A stretch of 64,000 bases of DNA from Didymodactylos carnosus (GCA_905250885.1 CAJNOQ010000042.1:1-64000), one strand, 5' to 3'. Shown: positions 1 through 12,316, counted from the first letter of the stretch. Translations and numbers: made by a program. The notes: generated by a model from the sequence alone, not told the origin.

Positions 1-343
1 CCTGGGACTCGTAGGAAATCCGATACAACGCCCGAACCACGGAAAATCAAGGTCTCGTCTGGCTTCCATTTTCAAGAGAACATCCCGGGCTATCAGCTCA
101 TGAAAAAAAATCAATACAATCCTATTGAAAAATTCGCACACACGACCTGGTTTTTCAAAGATCTCCTGGAAAACGAAGTTAGGAAATTTTTCTGAAACTG
201 ACTTTCGCTTATGAAAAGATGTCTTAAAGTGTCCTCTTTCTAATGCTGAAAACCACACTTCATTATCTATCTCCCGCGAGGAGTTATTCAAAAAGCAACC
301 GACTGCACGACCATTTGGTACGGATAGTAGTCTGGATGAGAAG
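1..343 (-). CDS. Partial open frame running off the left edge, unknown product
   Basis: On the minus strand one frame stays open for about 114 codons from position 343 to the window edge. A possible splice acceptor (ctatag) sits just upstream at about 344-349, and the frame has an in-frame stop a few codons further up. There is no ATG near the start, so it would be an internal exon. The translation is charged and mixed, with stretches such as NEVWFSALERGHFKTSFHKR and EARRDLDFPWFGRCIGFP. I do not recognise the family. The local base composition is less AT-rich than the flanks, which favours real coding over chance. It could be a host exon or a piece of a mobile element. Confidence 0.35.
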
Positions 344-435
344 CTATAGCACTCTACTCCTTATAAATGAAAACGAACCTAATGATGGAGTAGTACTACT
401 AGTAGTATTATAGAAATGCAAACAGTAGTACTAAG

Positions 436-1165
436 GTGCACGTAATGCAAAATTTGAGCAAAATTTTATTTTGAATTTATTATACATCGTTCGATAGAGC
501 TCGTTGCACTGATTAAGAAAATATATTTTTTAAAGTTTCAAAGTGTTTTCATGTCGAAAATCGATAAAACTCGAAACCGCTCGAAAACTGACTGAGCTCT
601 AGCAAAATTCAAATTTTCGTCCGGCTTTTTCTTCTAGACTTTATAAACTATTTTTTTCTGATTCAGCGTTGAAAAGTGCTTAAAATAATAATATTTGACC
701 GAGTTTAGAGTCAAAAGTCTGTCCATGAGAGATGTTCCAATCCACAATTCATCAAATTCGGACAGATAATTTTTTAAACGTATCTAGTTTTTGTGTTAAT
801 AGCTGGAACCGTCATTTACATCCCATTATATTCCCTGCAAGACCAGCTTTAAAAGTACGACTCGCTTTTTTTTAAATTTTGTTTTGTTACTGGGAAAATT
901 TATTTCTTCTAAATAACAGGCGAAAAAATTAGCATTCTGCTCTTAATTCTCAATTTTCTTCATCAGAACTAAACTTTTATGTAATAAAAATATCATATTC
1001 GGAATCAGAATCAAAGGCAGAGTCGACTGGTATGTATTTCTATTCTATTCGATTACTTTAGTTTTTGTCGAAATTTCACGTTATAAAATTATGAAGATTT
1101 TTACCAAAAAATGAACATCAACTAAAAATTCTAAATATATATCATCGGACTCATGCATCATCAAC
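436..1165 (+). repeat. Foldback repeat family, solo arm (copy A)
   Basis: The segment begins with a GGTG end followed by AAAATTTGAGCAAAAT, then carries the family hallmark GATAGAGCTCGT. Next come a run like CTTTATAAACTATTTTTTTC, an AATAAAAATATCATATTC block and an AGTCGA block. The same blocks in the same order occur at 11202-11945 and 24885-26020. In those two places the family ends are present as inverted pairs; here only one arm is evident. No coding capacity is seen. The right limit is approximate. Confidence 0.6.
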
Positions 1166-3002
1166 ATAATGCTGATGGTCCGCATTTTTGCGAACAAATT
1201 TGGGATTTTTTAGTTTTTTCCGCAATTTGTCCGCCTTTTAAGCATTTTCTGTTTTTGCTATTTTTCCCGTGAGTTAAAAATTCGTTTGAACTCATCGTTA
1301 TCGTGTAGTGAAATTTATAATTATTTCTTATTAATGCCAGAACTGCTAGTCAAACATGTATAGAGCTCCAAAACAACGTGTCAATTAAAATCAAGATTTT
1401 CATTTCATTCTGTTTGTTGTTCTCTTGTGTTTTATTGAGTAAAACAACAAACCTTTGTGGTAAAATTTACTTTTCATACACCGAACAGAATTGGTTCAAA
1501 CTTTTTTGCCGAATAGCTTATTGAATGAATGTACGGGCAGCAAAGGGTCTCTTTATTCAAATCACTTTTCGCACCAATGCGAACAAATGCAAATTTTTCC
1601 GCATTTCTGACCTGAGGGTCTGGCAACTCTGGTATCGACACAAGATTGATGATATCAAAACAGATCACTGCATATTCTGTTTATCGTAGAATGAGGCTTT
1701 TACGTGCGTTTTTTAAAGTCCTTAGTACTCCAATTTATTATTTACTACGGCTACTAGAGAGATACCATTATCCGGCAGAAATAATGTTTCGTAGATATCA
1801 GCACAACATTTTCACAGAAAGACTTTAACCACGTCGTCGTTTTCTATTGAAAATTGTTGATTAACCGCCATTATTACTATAGACTTATAGACTCACACTT
1901 TAATTTAGTGAGTTACTCATACCAAGCATTGAGTACACATGATCGTGACCTCTAACGGGACGATTTAGTTTTCTCTCGACCCCCGTTGAAAAGTTGATTG
2001 GTTGTTCACACTCGAATAAGAGAAATTAAATGATCAAGCAAGAAAATGATATGTGACATGATGCGCTTGTTTATGTTCCTGCATCAAAATAGTACAACTG
2101 AAAAATGAAATAACACTGACACCTTCTATGTACGGACCTTGACTTTAATAATATCGGCTTGATAAAGTTAGATATTTTGTCAATTTTTTTACTATTTCAG
2201 AAATTCTTGTTACATGATGTACGTTATAAAATATTTTGCAATAATTTCTTTTGGCATTTCGGAAATTAGTTCGAAGTTAGTTTTTCGTTGTTTTCTCTGA
2301 AATATCCAATCGAAAAGAAGATATTGTCTTTCTCTGTTATATTTTAATTGAAATTTAGGTTGAATGATAGGGCAGTTATACTAAGCACAATGGTTTTAGA
2401 CGTGCTTTCCGAACTGTTCTAGAAAGTAATTATTACCTTATTTGCCAGCGTCTCCTGAAACTCTGTTCAATTTATTTTGTGATACAGACAGGGTTTTTAA
2501 AACTAATCTTTCACTGGAAAACAAAAATTCTCTGAATACTGATACTGTTGTTGTTTATTATTTGGATTTGTAGCACATCTGGCTTTTTTTTCATCATCGT
2601 CGAAAACATGGACACCCATCTTTTCAAAGTCTACGTTGCTCCGTATCTGAGTATGCCAGTATTCTCGACAAAAATTCTTTCAATCTCATATTTCAACCCT
2701 GTGTTTAGTCTCGAACGTATTGCTGTTGATGTCAGTTACGGAATTATTCCATATTCCGTTTTTGTTGGACCAATTCAACTTATCTGCAGTTGTTAATACA
2801 GGAAAACTCTTCAGACTCATCTATTTTCCCACAATACTTTAAAATATTAGTCCTTTCAGTCTTTTTCTCCAACTTTATTATGTTTTTATTTTATGTTATT
2901 GTTAACTAATACTGTTGCTTGTGTTGAATCTATTTAGACTTTTGCTCTATAATTTTAATTCTTGTGTTGTTTAAGTTTTATATTATTTTCGTTTTACAAT
3001 AG

Positions 3003-3093
3003 GTGGTTTTCGAAAATCCAAACGTCGATCGTAATGATGATAATGTGTATGAGTTAAACGAAGACCTCCTAAGAAAACGTCCGGGAACATGAT
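3003..3093 (+). other. Possible orphan terminal exon
   Basis: A pyrimidine-rich tract ending in acaatag precedes 30 open codons and a TGA. The peptide starts VVFENPNVDRNDDNVYELNE and ends RKRPGT. It looks like the acidic tail of a protein, but no matching upstream exon was found between 1200 and 3000. It may be a relic of a decayed gene or chance. Confidence 0.2.
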
Positions 3094-4731
3094 AGCACAT
3101 TTGTATCAACCATTCTTACAAATACAATAACAGTAACTACGCTAACGACGAATACGTAAGAACGGATGTGCCACCTAAAACAGGTGTTAAGTTTTGCTGA
3201 TGGTGAAGATGCGTAATTACAAAAAAAGTTCATTGTTTTCTCTAATTTGAGTATGCTCTAATTCAAGATGACGTCGAAGAATTTAAAATCAATAAATCTC
3301 ATGAGAGTAAAAAATTAATCAAAGAAATGAGAAAACAACAGACGATAATTGACAATAACAAGTATTGTAAACAAAAAACTCTTTATAAAATGATTTTAAA
3401 AATAAATTTAAACTTGTTGAATCGTCGATTTTCTTATGATCTTTATGAGAGTTCACAAATTATTGTGTTTTCTTACTTGATTTCTTTCTCTTAGTACTAG
3501 TATTTATCTACTTATATCATATTATATAAATTAGAAGAGCACAAAAAAACATTATTAAAAACTCGCTTCTAAAATAGCATGTATAGGAAGTTTTTCCGTC
3601 AACGAGTTTTGTATCCCGTTAGACACTGTGAACGAGCGATTTTATATTTTATCTTAGTTAAAAATGCTATTTTACGTATTCAATATATAAAAATATAAAA
3701 CTAGTATATAATTTTCTCACCAACGAAAAATTTTGTATAGTTGTGTCCATCTGTGAAAAGTTGGAGAGATTTTTAGAGGATTTTCTAGAAGTCTTCTCTG
3801 TTAGAGAAGTGGTCGTAGCTATTTGTTTATTAATAGTTTTATAGACGATATCGCAAGAGTCGCAGTTTTTGGGATTTTTGCATCCAAAAGCTTTACTCAC
3901 CCTTCTGTAGAGAAATAAGTTAAAAATCTTCTGTAAAAGTAGATTATAACACACGATAATTTATAACATGGGTTTTATTACGAATTTCCGAACATGGCCG
4001 ATACAAGGTGGAGTATCCTCTTCATGATACTGGTATACTCGATCTCTCCATCTATAATTGTCATCCGATTGCATCGTTCTTCTTGGAAGTCTCAGTGTCG
4101 ATCCTGAACGCGTTGCAAAAACTCAGAAATAAACGAAAACATAGATTAGCAATCATTACAAATATTGTGGTAATGTTTGCTTTCAAAGAAAAGTGAGAAA
4201 GATTAGTGAGCATGAGGATTTTTGAATATCCACTTAAGCTACTCGAAATCTTTAAAAAATGTCCTTCATTTCATTTGTATAAAAAGCTGTCATGTCACTG
4301 TCATACTGTCTCATTTACCATTTAGAATTCAAATGGTACGTGATTTCTAGTATCAAGGTAAGAGAGTGAATTGAAATTAAACTAGTGATAACATATTAGT
4401 TTGTTTTGATTCAAAAGGTCACAACTCGATAAGCGTAGTGTGAATAATTAATAACTATTGGACTGAATATTGCTCATTTTTTGTCAGTCTTTTAACTTGT
4501 TTATATTTAATTTTCAAAACTATTGTTTATTATTTCTGAAAAATAAAAATAACAATTTGATATTCGATAACAGTGTTCATTTTCACTTAAATATCTCGAT
4601 CCATTTGGTTGTCTTGCTTTTAAGTTTAACAGAATATGCGCTGTTTTTTGTTTTTAGAGAAAATACTTACCTATATCATCTATTATTTATTAAATTATTT
4701 GTTTTTTTGTGTTTTCCTTTTATTATAAACT

Positions 4732-5444
4732 ATGGGTAAGAAATACTTATATAGTTGGAGACAAATTTCAGAACGTTAATTTCCTCATTTTTCGTACTTT
4801 TTAGCTACTACAGCTTCGACTGGTGCATCATGCTTGTTTTCAATAACTGTCACTGTTTTACTATTTGCTTCCATGCAATTATTTCGACATCAATTAGCAT
4901 CAAATCAACAATTAACAATTTTGGGTGGATTTCTTGGATCAACAATATTCATCTCTCTTTTAACGGTAGGTCAATTTTCTTTACATTTTCTGAATAAAAA
5001 CAACTTTTTGTTCTTGTACTACTTATAGGCAACTAGCAATCTTGAAATGCAATTATTTGGACCAACATTTCAAGCCAAAATATTTCCTGAAAGTAATAAT
5101 TTTGTCAGAATTAAAATGAGTCAGATAGAACTATAGTGTTGTCTATGGTTTAGAGTGAGCGACAATATTCTAATGCGACTATCTTTTTCTTCTAGTTATT
5201 ATTTGTTTGTTAATATCCATGATGAGTTGTGCATTTGTCCATCGTGTCTGCGTAACTACATGGTAGGAAAAAAACTTTTCTAATCAAATTTATTCAAAAT
5301 ATTTGTATTTATGTTCTTGATTTTAGTTTGATATTTTCATTGATAGCATTATATTATATCAATAAAATTTCGCAAAATATTTATGGTACATCAGCAACGG
5401 TCAATACGTATTCATCTTCTACTGTATCAAAAAAACGAAAGTAA
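4732..5444 (+). CDS. KRTCAP2: Keratinocyte-associated protein 2 (OST complex subunit)
   Basis: This is a small multi-pass membrane protein of the endoplasmic reticulum that belongs to the STT3A-type oligosaccharyltransferase complex, where it helps couple N-glycosylation to the translocon. Five coding exons join in frame: 4732-4735, 4805-4965, 5029-5092, 5196-5262 and 5327-5444. They give 137 residues, matching the usual 136. The family signature is plain: RQLASxxxLTIxGGxLGS appears as RHQLASNQQLTILGGFLGS, and FQAKIFPE, HRVCVTTCLIFS and LYYINKIS are almost unchanged from vertebrates. The C-terminus is lysine-rich (SKKRK). The first coding exon holds only ATG plus one base before a gtaag donor. 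All introns are short GT-AG introns. An AATAAA lies at 5687-5692. Confidence 0.95.
4734..4806 (+). other. KRTCAP2 intron 1 after a 4-base coding exon
   Basis: The start codon plus one G ends at 4735 and is followed by gtaag. The acceptor ttttttag ends at 4804. Translation from this ATG into exon 2 gives M-A-T-T-A-S-T-G, which fits the short luminal N-terminus of the family. No alternative in-frame ATG exists in exon 2 before the conserved region. Confidence 0.8.
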
Positions 5445-5686
5445 AAATGTGTTCATTTAAGCCGAATATGTTAACTACCTCTTTATCTACTTCTACTATT
5501 ATTATATAATTAAATTTCTTTTTCTTTGGGAGAGAGTACACGGGTTGTTATTAATTACATGTTTTGTTTCAATAGCAAATATGTTTTTAGCATTTAATCT
5601 ATTTAGAGCTTGTTCGATTGAATGAATGAATTTTTTTTTGTTTCTTTTTTATGGTTAATTATACTGTCTCTTGTTTTTTGTTAACA

Positions 5687-5692
5687 AATAAA
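5687..5692 (+). terminator. Poly(A) signal of KRTCAP2
   Basis: A canonical AATAAA stands 243 bases after the KRTCAP2 stop codon, in AT-rich sequence. It is the first canonical signal after the gene and is followed by an A-rich, then GT-rich stretch (gtgtgtat at about 5717). Confidence 0.6.
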
Positions 5693-6017
5693 ATTAAATA
5701 GATATTACAAAAAAAAGTGTGTGTATTTTTTAGATTCCAGTAACGTTTTTATTTTTAGTCGATATTTTAGTATCCTTTTTCAGGAATATAAATGTGTTGT
5801 AGCAATGACTACAATAAACACTTGATGCTATCCTACAAAACATTGGCATTGCTATTGGGCACGAATGGCAATTTGACACTGACTGCCATGATTCAGACAG
5901 GGGTACAGTGATCTTTTTGAATGCCAGTGACATAACGTATATTTTTTTCACGTATCGATGCACATTCGTGCAAAATTTTTCAAAATTTAGCCTAAATCAT
6001 TTTTTTGTTTTACTTAC

Positions 6018-6434
6018 GAGGGAACCTTTCGAGGTGATTAAACGCGTTTTGCTCGGAATCTAGTGGGTTATAGATTATCGACCATGCTGATTCCAAATAT
6101 GACCATGGGAGTTGCCCTTAGCCCTTCGAAGATCTGGTTTTCTAGAAAACCAGTTTTTTAGAAACTCTAAAATATAATCAGAACCTTTCTTAATGAGGCA
6201 TGATTGTAGCCCGCAAATTTCTGATTAAAATGAGAGATCTTCCAGCTTTACACGACCTTTTTTTGCACAGTTATAGAATTTACAAGAAAAGCCCTAAGTG
6301 TTCATTGTCAACTCAAAGTAGCAGGAATAAGACGAAAGTAATTTATGACTTTTCTTGTAAATTCTATAACTTTGCAAAGAAAGGTCGTGTAAAGCTGGTG
6401 ATATCTCATTTTAATCAGAAATTTACATTTATTG
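6018..6434 (+). repeat. Palindromic repeat, copy 1
   Basis: The element starts ACGAGGGAACCTTTCGAGG and is shared almost base for base with 18699-19072. Its second half is a large imperfect palindrome: the arm at about 6213-6285 (AATTTCTGATTAAAATGAGA onward) returns inverted at about 6347-6424. The loop of roughly 60 bases contains GCAGGAATAAGACGAAAG. No coding capacity is seen. It behaves like a MITE or foldback element. The second copy diverges after the start of the right arm. Confidence 0.7.
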
Positions 6435-9019
6435 AATTTTTTCAAAGCTAAAACGAATGCGCCGTTTCCAAGCTGCATTGTACTTAATGAGTTTCTGATT
6501 GTAAGTTCAAACGACTATTAATGTCTAATTAACTAATGATAAATACGATACTTTTTTCGTACCCAGCGCTGGCAGGGATAGATTGGATAGGAGTGCGCAG
6601 AAATCTTTTCGAGTGTCATAAACACATTGTGTACGCACCTGACTGCATATTTGTCTTAAAAAATTATCGTCTGTAGATGCTGTCTCTGTTACATTTTTCG
6701 TAGGAACGGTTCAAACCATTGAACTGTTGCCTACAAATCTACGAAAGACCGAGATCCGTATTTATTTCGTTTAGTCGTAAAGTCAGATTTTCTGGGAGTT
6801 TTAGTACTGACATCCAATGACTTTTAAATTAATGACTTTAAACTTTAAAAATTAGATGGATTGTTTTGCTGTGTCTGATGAGAATGTTTATTTTCGAAAA
6901 AATTGAAAGAAATGAGCTAAAACTTAATTTTAAGTTATCTAAAAGATGAATTTTCGTCTGTTTTCATCGAAAACTATATCTTGTTCAAAGTCGACCCAAA
7001 TGATCTTTAAAATTTCGAATTATCTTCATTCATTTGTAGCATTCGATTAGTTAGCAGCCAGTTTTACTTGCTAATTAATTAATTAGAGATTTTGAAAACA
7101 TTCAAAACCTATGTCAGTTTTTCACACGCTTCTCTAGAAAATTTTAACTATAAGAAATGTGATTTTTCTCAATTTGAGCGGTCTATGATTTATATAATCG
7201 CTGAAAAAGAAAGAAATTGTAAAAGCAGTACTCAATCAATAAAGGAAGTTAATTTTTATGAATAACTAATTTTTTCCTGTGTGATTTCTCTCTTTTTCGT
7301 ACAATGAACAGCTCAGATTGTTCTCGAACAGAAAAAATAGTGTAGATTTGAACTTACAGATTAATTTTTCGTTTATTGTATATCGAATTGATTTGCCATA
7401 AAAATTGTTCCCTTTCATATTCTTTTTCGTCTCCATTTAAGAAATTTTTGTCCTACTTCAGAAAATCGAGAATTAGCAACTCTGATATGCTTTCATAAAT
7501 GAGTGACGAATAGAAAATAGACATCATGTGAGAAAGAAGATGTTACGAGAAAGAAAAGCGGTACATGTGTTATTACAGACAGAACAGAAAAGTTTTATAC
7601 ATACTATTGAGAGAGTGATTAGAAGAGGGGAAGAAGGAAGTGAAGCATCGCATGTGCTTTTATTGTTTCAAACAATAGAATAGTTTTCTTTCAGACCTCA
7701 AAATCAATACTGACAAACTTTTTATTATTTAAATGAATTGTTTATACTGAAATTCTTACTTGGATCTTGATTTTATGACATCACAGTCCTATACAAATTG
7801 GCTGTGATGAAAAAGATCAAATTGTATGAAGCTTGTGCAAGACGGTAAGAAACAGTTTTTCTGATTTTCTATAGACTTATCGATATATTGTAAACAGCAG
7901 AAATTGAAAAAAAGTATTTTTCAAAAATGTGTGCGCGTTTTATAGTGCAAAACTCGAATCTTGATTCTAAAACACCATATTCAGTGTACTATAATCATCA
8001 TCTATCCGCGCGTTCTGTCGCAGAAAATAGATGAGAGAATGTCGTAAAAATGATGAACAGGTTCAATTTAGAGTACTTCAACCCGATCCTACGACCGATT
8101 GGATTTGATGTGATCTTTTGAGTGCTGAACTGGATTATATTTTTTCTAACCTAAGCCTCCTTTCAGCCATTAAACTACTCTCATCGACTTTTCTGCACTG
8201 ACAGATGTTTATGTTGCCGAGAAAATGAAAAACAACTTTGCAAATTGAAACACGAATACATAGAGACGCTTGTACAACAAACCTAATTAAAGTGTCCAAA
8301 AGAGAATAAGTGAGCGTATACGAACAAGCAAATGTTTTTGTCCGATTAAGTCGAGTTAGAGTTCAAATCTTGTAGTACGAAATGAGCTCGGTTGCGATTT
8401 TTTTACGTTGAGTTAAGCGTATATTTTCTTAACTTGTACAGTTGGATCGAAGTGTAGAATGCAGAAGAAACTTTCTCATTGAAGGAGGAAACTATAGTGT
8501 GACATTTCATTTTTCTTTTCTAGGCGTATTATATAGTCTATTTCGTCGTCAGGATCAGATTGTACTGCTTAATCAAATATTTGCAGCATGTCATTGGAGC
8601 TTTGGGATTAAATTTCATTTACATACTGAAACAGCTAGCTATTTTTGATGTGATTATTCTCAATAGAAGAAAAAAAACAGCGCACGTTGAGATAATATGT
8701 TTCATATTCAAAAATATTGTCATTACTATCAATAATAACTTGTATTAATTATCTCTCGTAAATAATCGATTATTTATTTGATAAGCAATGACAGTTCTTT
8801 TTAGAAGAAATGTGAATACTTTTTGGAAAGTGTCTGAGTCTCATGAAGAATAACAAATGTCTATAGTTAGTTGTCAAAGTTCTATTTGACCAGAAATTTA
8901 TATGATTCAGTTAACCACTAATATTTCTCCAATGACTTTCTATTACTCTAGCAAGTAGGCTACCATACAGCATTCGCACACTATTGTTTTTTCTACCAAA
9001 TAAAACGTGTCTATGGATT

Positions 9020-9190
9020 TCTGAAACAGATCTGCACAGATTTTGTAATTTGTAAATATCTGTGCAGAATCCGCATGCAGAATGTGGACAAGATTTGTAG
9101 CAGAATCTGCGAAAAACCTGCAGATCTGATGCAGATTTTCCAGCAGAATTTCAGCAGATTCTGCGCATAGTCTGAAAAGAACCTGAGATC
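9020..9190. repeat. Cryptic array of CTGCAGA/GCAGATT words
   Basis: Some 170 bases are built from degenerate repeats of the words GCAGA, CTGCAGA, CAGATTCTGC and GCAGAATCTGC, in both orientations and with no fixed period. Examples lie at about 9027, 9058, 9076, 9101, 9117, 9130, 9141 and 9151. The GC content is well above the surroundings. It is neither a clean tandem repeat nor a coding frame. Confidence 0.6.
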
Positions 9191-9701
9191 GACTTTTTTC
9201 CACAGAAAACAGTATCAAAGCTGTAAGAAAGATAGTTCAACTGAAAGACAAAAAAAGTAGTTCAACTTTGTGATAAACAAACCCACTGCGAGTTTTGAGA
9301 TAATCTGTGCTTAGCGTTTGATAACTTTGAAAGCTGTTGAGTATTGTTTTGAATGGGCCATGTTCCCGAAGAGAAGTACGAGTAAACATGATTGTCTATT
9401 ATACAATGAGACAAATAGTTCAAAACGTTTCTTGTAGGGAGGCAATTAAACGATTTTCATTAAAAAAAAAAAATGAGACGAAACAAGTAAACAGCTATAA
9501 AGAAACCTGCAGATTACGTACCGATATCTGCTTGTCGATACGTTGGAACTCGTTATCCGTTTATATTATTCCTTTTCTGTTTCAACGGTCAGACGTTTTA
9601 TGAAACAAAAGCTTCAGCTAATTTAACTGCTCATTGCAGCCGTACGTATTGGGGAAAAAGTTGCTTTTGACGGTATGAAAACAAATACAAAGGGCGACTC
9701 C

Positions 9702-9792
9702 CGGTACTTCTACAGATCGATCGCACACTCACACTCACACTCACACTCCACACACACCACAGTAGGGGGTGTGATCGATCTGCAGAAGAACC
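9702..9792. repeat. Hairpin with CACACT microsatellite loop
   Basis: The left arm at 9702-9728 (CGGTACTTCTACAGATCGAT onward) pairs with the right arm at 9768-9792 (ATCGATCTGCAGAAGAACCG) with a few mismatches. The loop holds about four CACACT units followed by a CA run and CAGTAGGGGG. Partial pairing continues outside the arms. It is probably a small inverted-repeat element whose centre has expanded. Confidence 0.55.
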
Positions 9793-10079
9793 GTGATTCC
9801 CTGTCTTTTGTCCAAATTGAGAGTCATTCACTATTCAGTATGACAGCATAAAATGGCGTCGAATACTGTGTTTATTATTATACAAATTAGCAAATCCAAA
9901 ACGTTTCGCCTACTCAATCTTTACTACTCTCTCGTGAGGTTTCTGTGATTTGTCAAGAGAATGCCCGGATATTGTAGAGGCTAGAAGAATTATCGATAAA
10001 GATAATATTCGTGCAAAATTAGTTCGAAAAATCTATTCATTAGAACTAGATTGAGAGACTTTGTTGTTAAATAAATCCA

Positions 10080-10640
10080 TTACTGTTCGAAGAATGTCAG
10101 AGTTTTTGCCTACAGTAAAAGTCCTTGAGTGCAGCACATGTCATGAGATTGGGCATTTACTTTGGAAATGTTAAAAATACGATGTTTAAGTGTAAAGCAT
10201 TTGATGTTGATATGTAAAAACCCACAATATTAATGATCAAACATTGTTAAATGTACTCGATGTGCCTGAATCACGATTCGAAGATACTCACTGCCCTTCG
10301 GTAAGAAGTTATCGTTCAAGGTAACAAAACAAATTCTAGCATTAATGTTGTGACCGATAACGAAGCATTACGTGACCAAACGATATTTTCAAATCGCATC
10401 TCTAGTTGGATTTTTCTCTCTTATCAAAGAAAACAGTTTTCATCAATATTTCACATCGTTTTGCTCTGTTAGAGGAAATCGTCACTTTCGTTTGCAGAGA
10501 CTTCAATCGTCTTGTTGAACACGAAAACAAAACAAAACTAACCAACAGACTGATGAACTGGAAAAAACACAAAAAACACAAGACTAAGAGGAAAAGAAAA
10601 ACTCTTGTACTTGACAAGGTGATGAAATTTTAGCATTTAT
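10080..10640 (+). mobile_element. Broken retroelement relic with CCHC zinc knuckle
   Basis: A degraded coding stretch includes a clear CCHC zinc knuckle (C-x2-C-x4-H-x4-C, residues CSTCHEIGHLLWKC at about 10132-10173). It is followed by a HCPSVRSYRS block typical of the nucleic-acid-binding protein of non-LTR elements. A downstream lysine-rich stretch (10560-10605) may be part of the same protein. The relic is broken in several places and looks old. A gag-like origin from another retroelement class is not excluded. Confidence 0.45.
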
Positions 10641-11201
10641 CTTGACTTACCGAGAGATAAAGATGCTGCCGAAACGCTGTTGAAATAGACTACTGATCAT
10701 TCTTTGACTTTGATTAATTACGAATGAACAACATCTGTTCGTTCGGGATATTATATTGGATATTTGCTTCATGCTCGATATTTCAATGAATCTACAAGTC
10801 TGTGAGCATAAAACCACCAGCGACCAAGTACCAGCTTTAGGTGTATGTCTTGCAGTCGTACACTAGCAAATGCTCAGATTTTTTCTTTCATTTGTTTTCG
10901 TTTACGAGTTTTTATGATTTTTCAGTTGTATTGACAGTGAATTATTCCATTTATTTCCATTTATGAGAAAAAATAGGCAGATTATGTAATTCGACGTTTT
11001 GAGGTAAAAGAACTACATCAGCCAGCTCATTACGAGTATTAAACGTTTCTTCAATTGAAACGACAAGAGTCAATAGGTGTCAGAAACATAGGTATTCTCG
11101 TTGAAAAGGTATTTTTAACCATCATTGTTAAATGAAAAATAACCGGCATGCTAAATGTCGCAATTATTATGAAAAATGATCTGTCGAATCCACAGTAGTA
11201 A

Positions 11202-11945
11202 GGTGCTGGAATCTCAAAATTTTGACATAGTCGGATAGAGCTCATCGAACTACATAGGTAAAAGTCAATTTAAGATTTTAAAAATTGTATTTCTGTGAAA
11301 TCTGTGAAAAAATCAAAATATTAATTGTGGATCAGCTTGGTGAATTTCAGTGCAATTTCTAAAAATCAGCCGGTTACACAGCTGCATTAATCCTTTAAAA
11401 TTCCCAAACTATTTTTTTCTGATTCTCCATGAAGTCTATCTCGTCCTGCGGATTTGAACATAAAATTTCTTTTCTCATTTCATTCTAATCATACGAAAAA
11501 AAAGTACGTTGAGACTTGTTTGTTTTAATCCTTCATTGCGGACAAAATTCATTTTTTCTAGGTCAGAAACGAAAAAATCGGAGTTCTGTCCTTAACTCTC
11601 AGTTTTCTCCATTAGAATTCAGCTTTTATACAATAAAAATACGATATTCGGAATCAGCGTCAAAAACTGAGTCGAGTATTTCAAAATGTTTGGTTAATTT
11701 TCATTTTTTGGTGAAAGTTTATCGACGTGAAAATTCTAAACATGTTGAAGTAGTCAGATAGGATAAAAAAGTACATCATTGGCTCAGTTTTTGATGCTGA
11801 TTCTGAATATGATGTTTTTATTGTATAAAACAGAAATACAATTTTTAAAATCTTAAATTGACTTTTACCTATGCAGTTCGATGAGCTCTATCCAACCATG
11901 TCAAAAAAACGGCAAAAAATTTTGCTCAAATTTTGAGTTTTTGGC
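11202..11945 (+). mobile_element. Foldback element, copy B (both arms)
   Basis: The left end (GGTGCTGGAATCTCAAAATT) and right end are inverted copies of each other. The arms at about 11202-11310 and 11820-11945 share GGATAGAGCTCATCGAAC followed by GTCAATTTAAGATTTTAAAA. The interior has the family blocks AATAAAAATACGATATTC and ACTGAGTCGAG, also seen in copies at 436 and 24885. Arms of more than 100 bases with no transposase inside point to a non-autonomous foldback or MITE element. Confidence 0.7.
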
Positions 11946-12149
11946 ACCACATCCATATACAGATTCACTTTTATCAGAATGGAAGAATTTGAATGATGCT
12001 GTATCATCTATCATATTATCCGAACTTGTGAAAATAAAATTAATTTTTTAATAGACAAGTTCTAAAAAGTTTAGAGCATCTAGTTCTCGAGCGATTTTGC
12101 GAGTTTATGAACGAGCGATGAATACTGTCTGACTACTAGTATGGCTTTA

Positions 12150-12225
12150 GAGCACATTTTACAGGCTCTCACTGGCAATGATCTTTATCGACTATAAATC
12201 GGCTTTTGACCCGTTTTAGTGTGCT
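12150..12225 (+). mobile_element. Reverse-transcriptase scrap of a LINE
   Basis: One frame reads LAMIFIDYKSAFDPF, which matches the palm motif of non-LTR reverse transcriptases (an IDYKSAFD-type block holding the first catalytic aspartate). A stop follows at once, and the upstream match needs a change of frame. Only a fragment survives. The neighbouring sequence up to 12280 gives no further recognised motif. Confidence 0.4.
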
Positions 12226-12283
12226 GTTTGCCTATACGGATAGGTGATTAGCACACGGCCCAGTGTTTAAATCTAGAGAAAGC

Positions 12284-12316
12284 GTCTAGAATCCTTTTAC
12301 GTTAGCTTGAAATTTC
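12284..12316. repeat. 33-base repeat shared with B4GALT intron 1
   Basis: The sequence beginning GTCTAGAATCCTTTTACGTT is identical to 15006-15038, in the centre of the inverted-repeat element within B4GALT intron 1. It is likely the core of a second, otherwise decayed copy of that element. Confidence 0.55.

Larger units (their letters stand above)
344..4731. other. Gene-poor stretch upstream of KRTCAP2
   Basis: No complete gene is recognised in these 4.4 kb. The stretch holds one arm of the foldback repeat family (436-1165). It also has a possible terminal exon at 3003-3093: a good acceptor (ttttacaatag) is followed by 30 open codons ending in TGA. I could not connect that exon to any upstream exon. 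The 82-codon frame at 2548-2796 is hydrophobic in the forward direction and resembles nothing I know. The rest is AT-rich sequence without visible structure. Confidence 0.5.

Noticed and set aside
9337-9603. 88-codon plus-strand frame near the word array
   Set aside because: The peptide is basic and of random appearance, with no splice sites or known domain.
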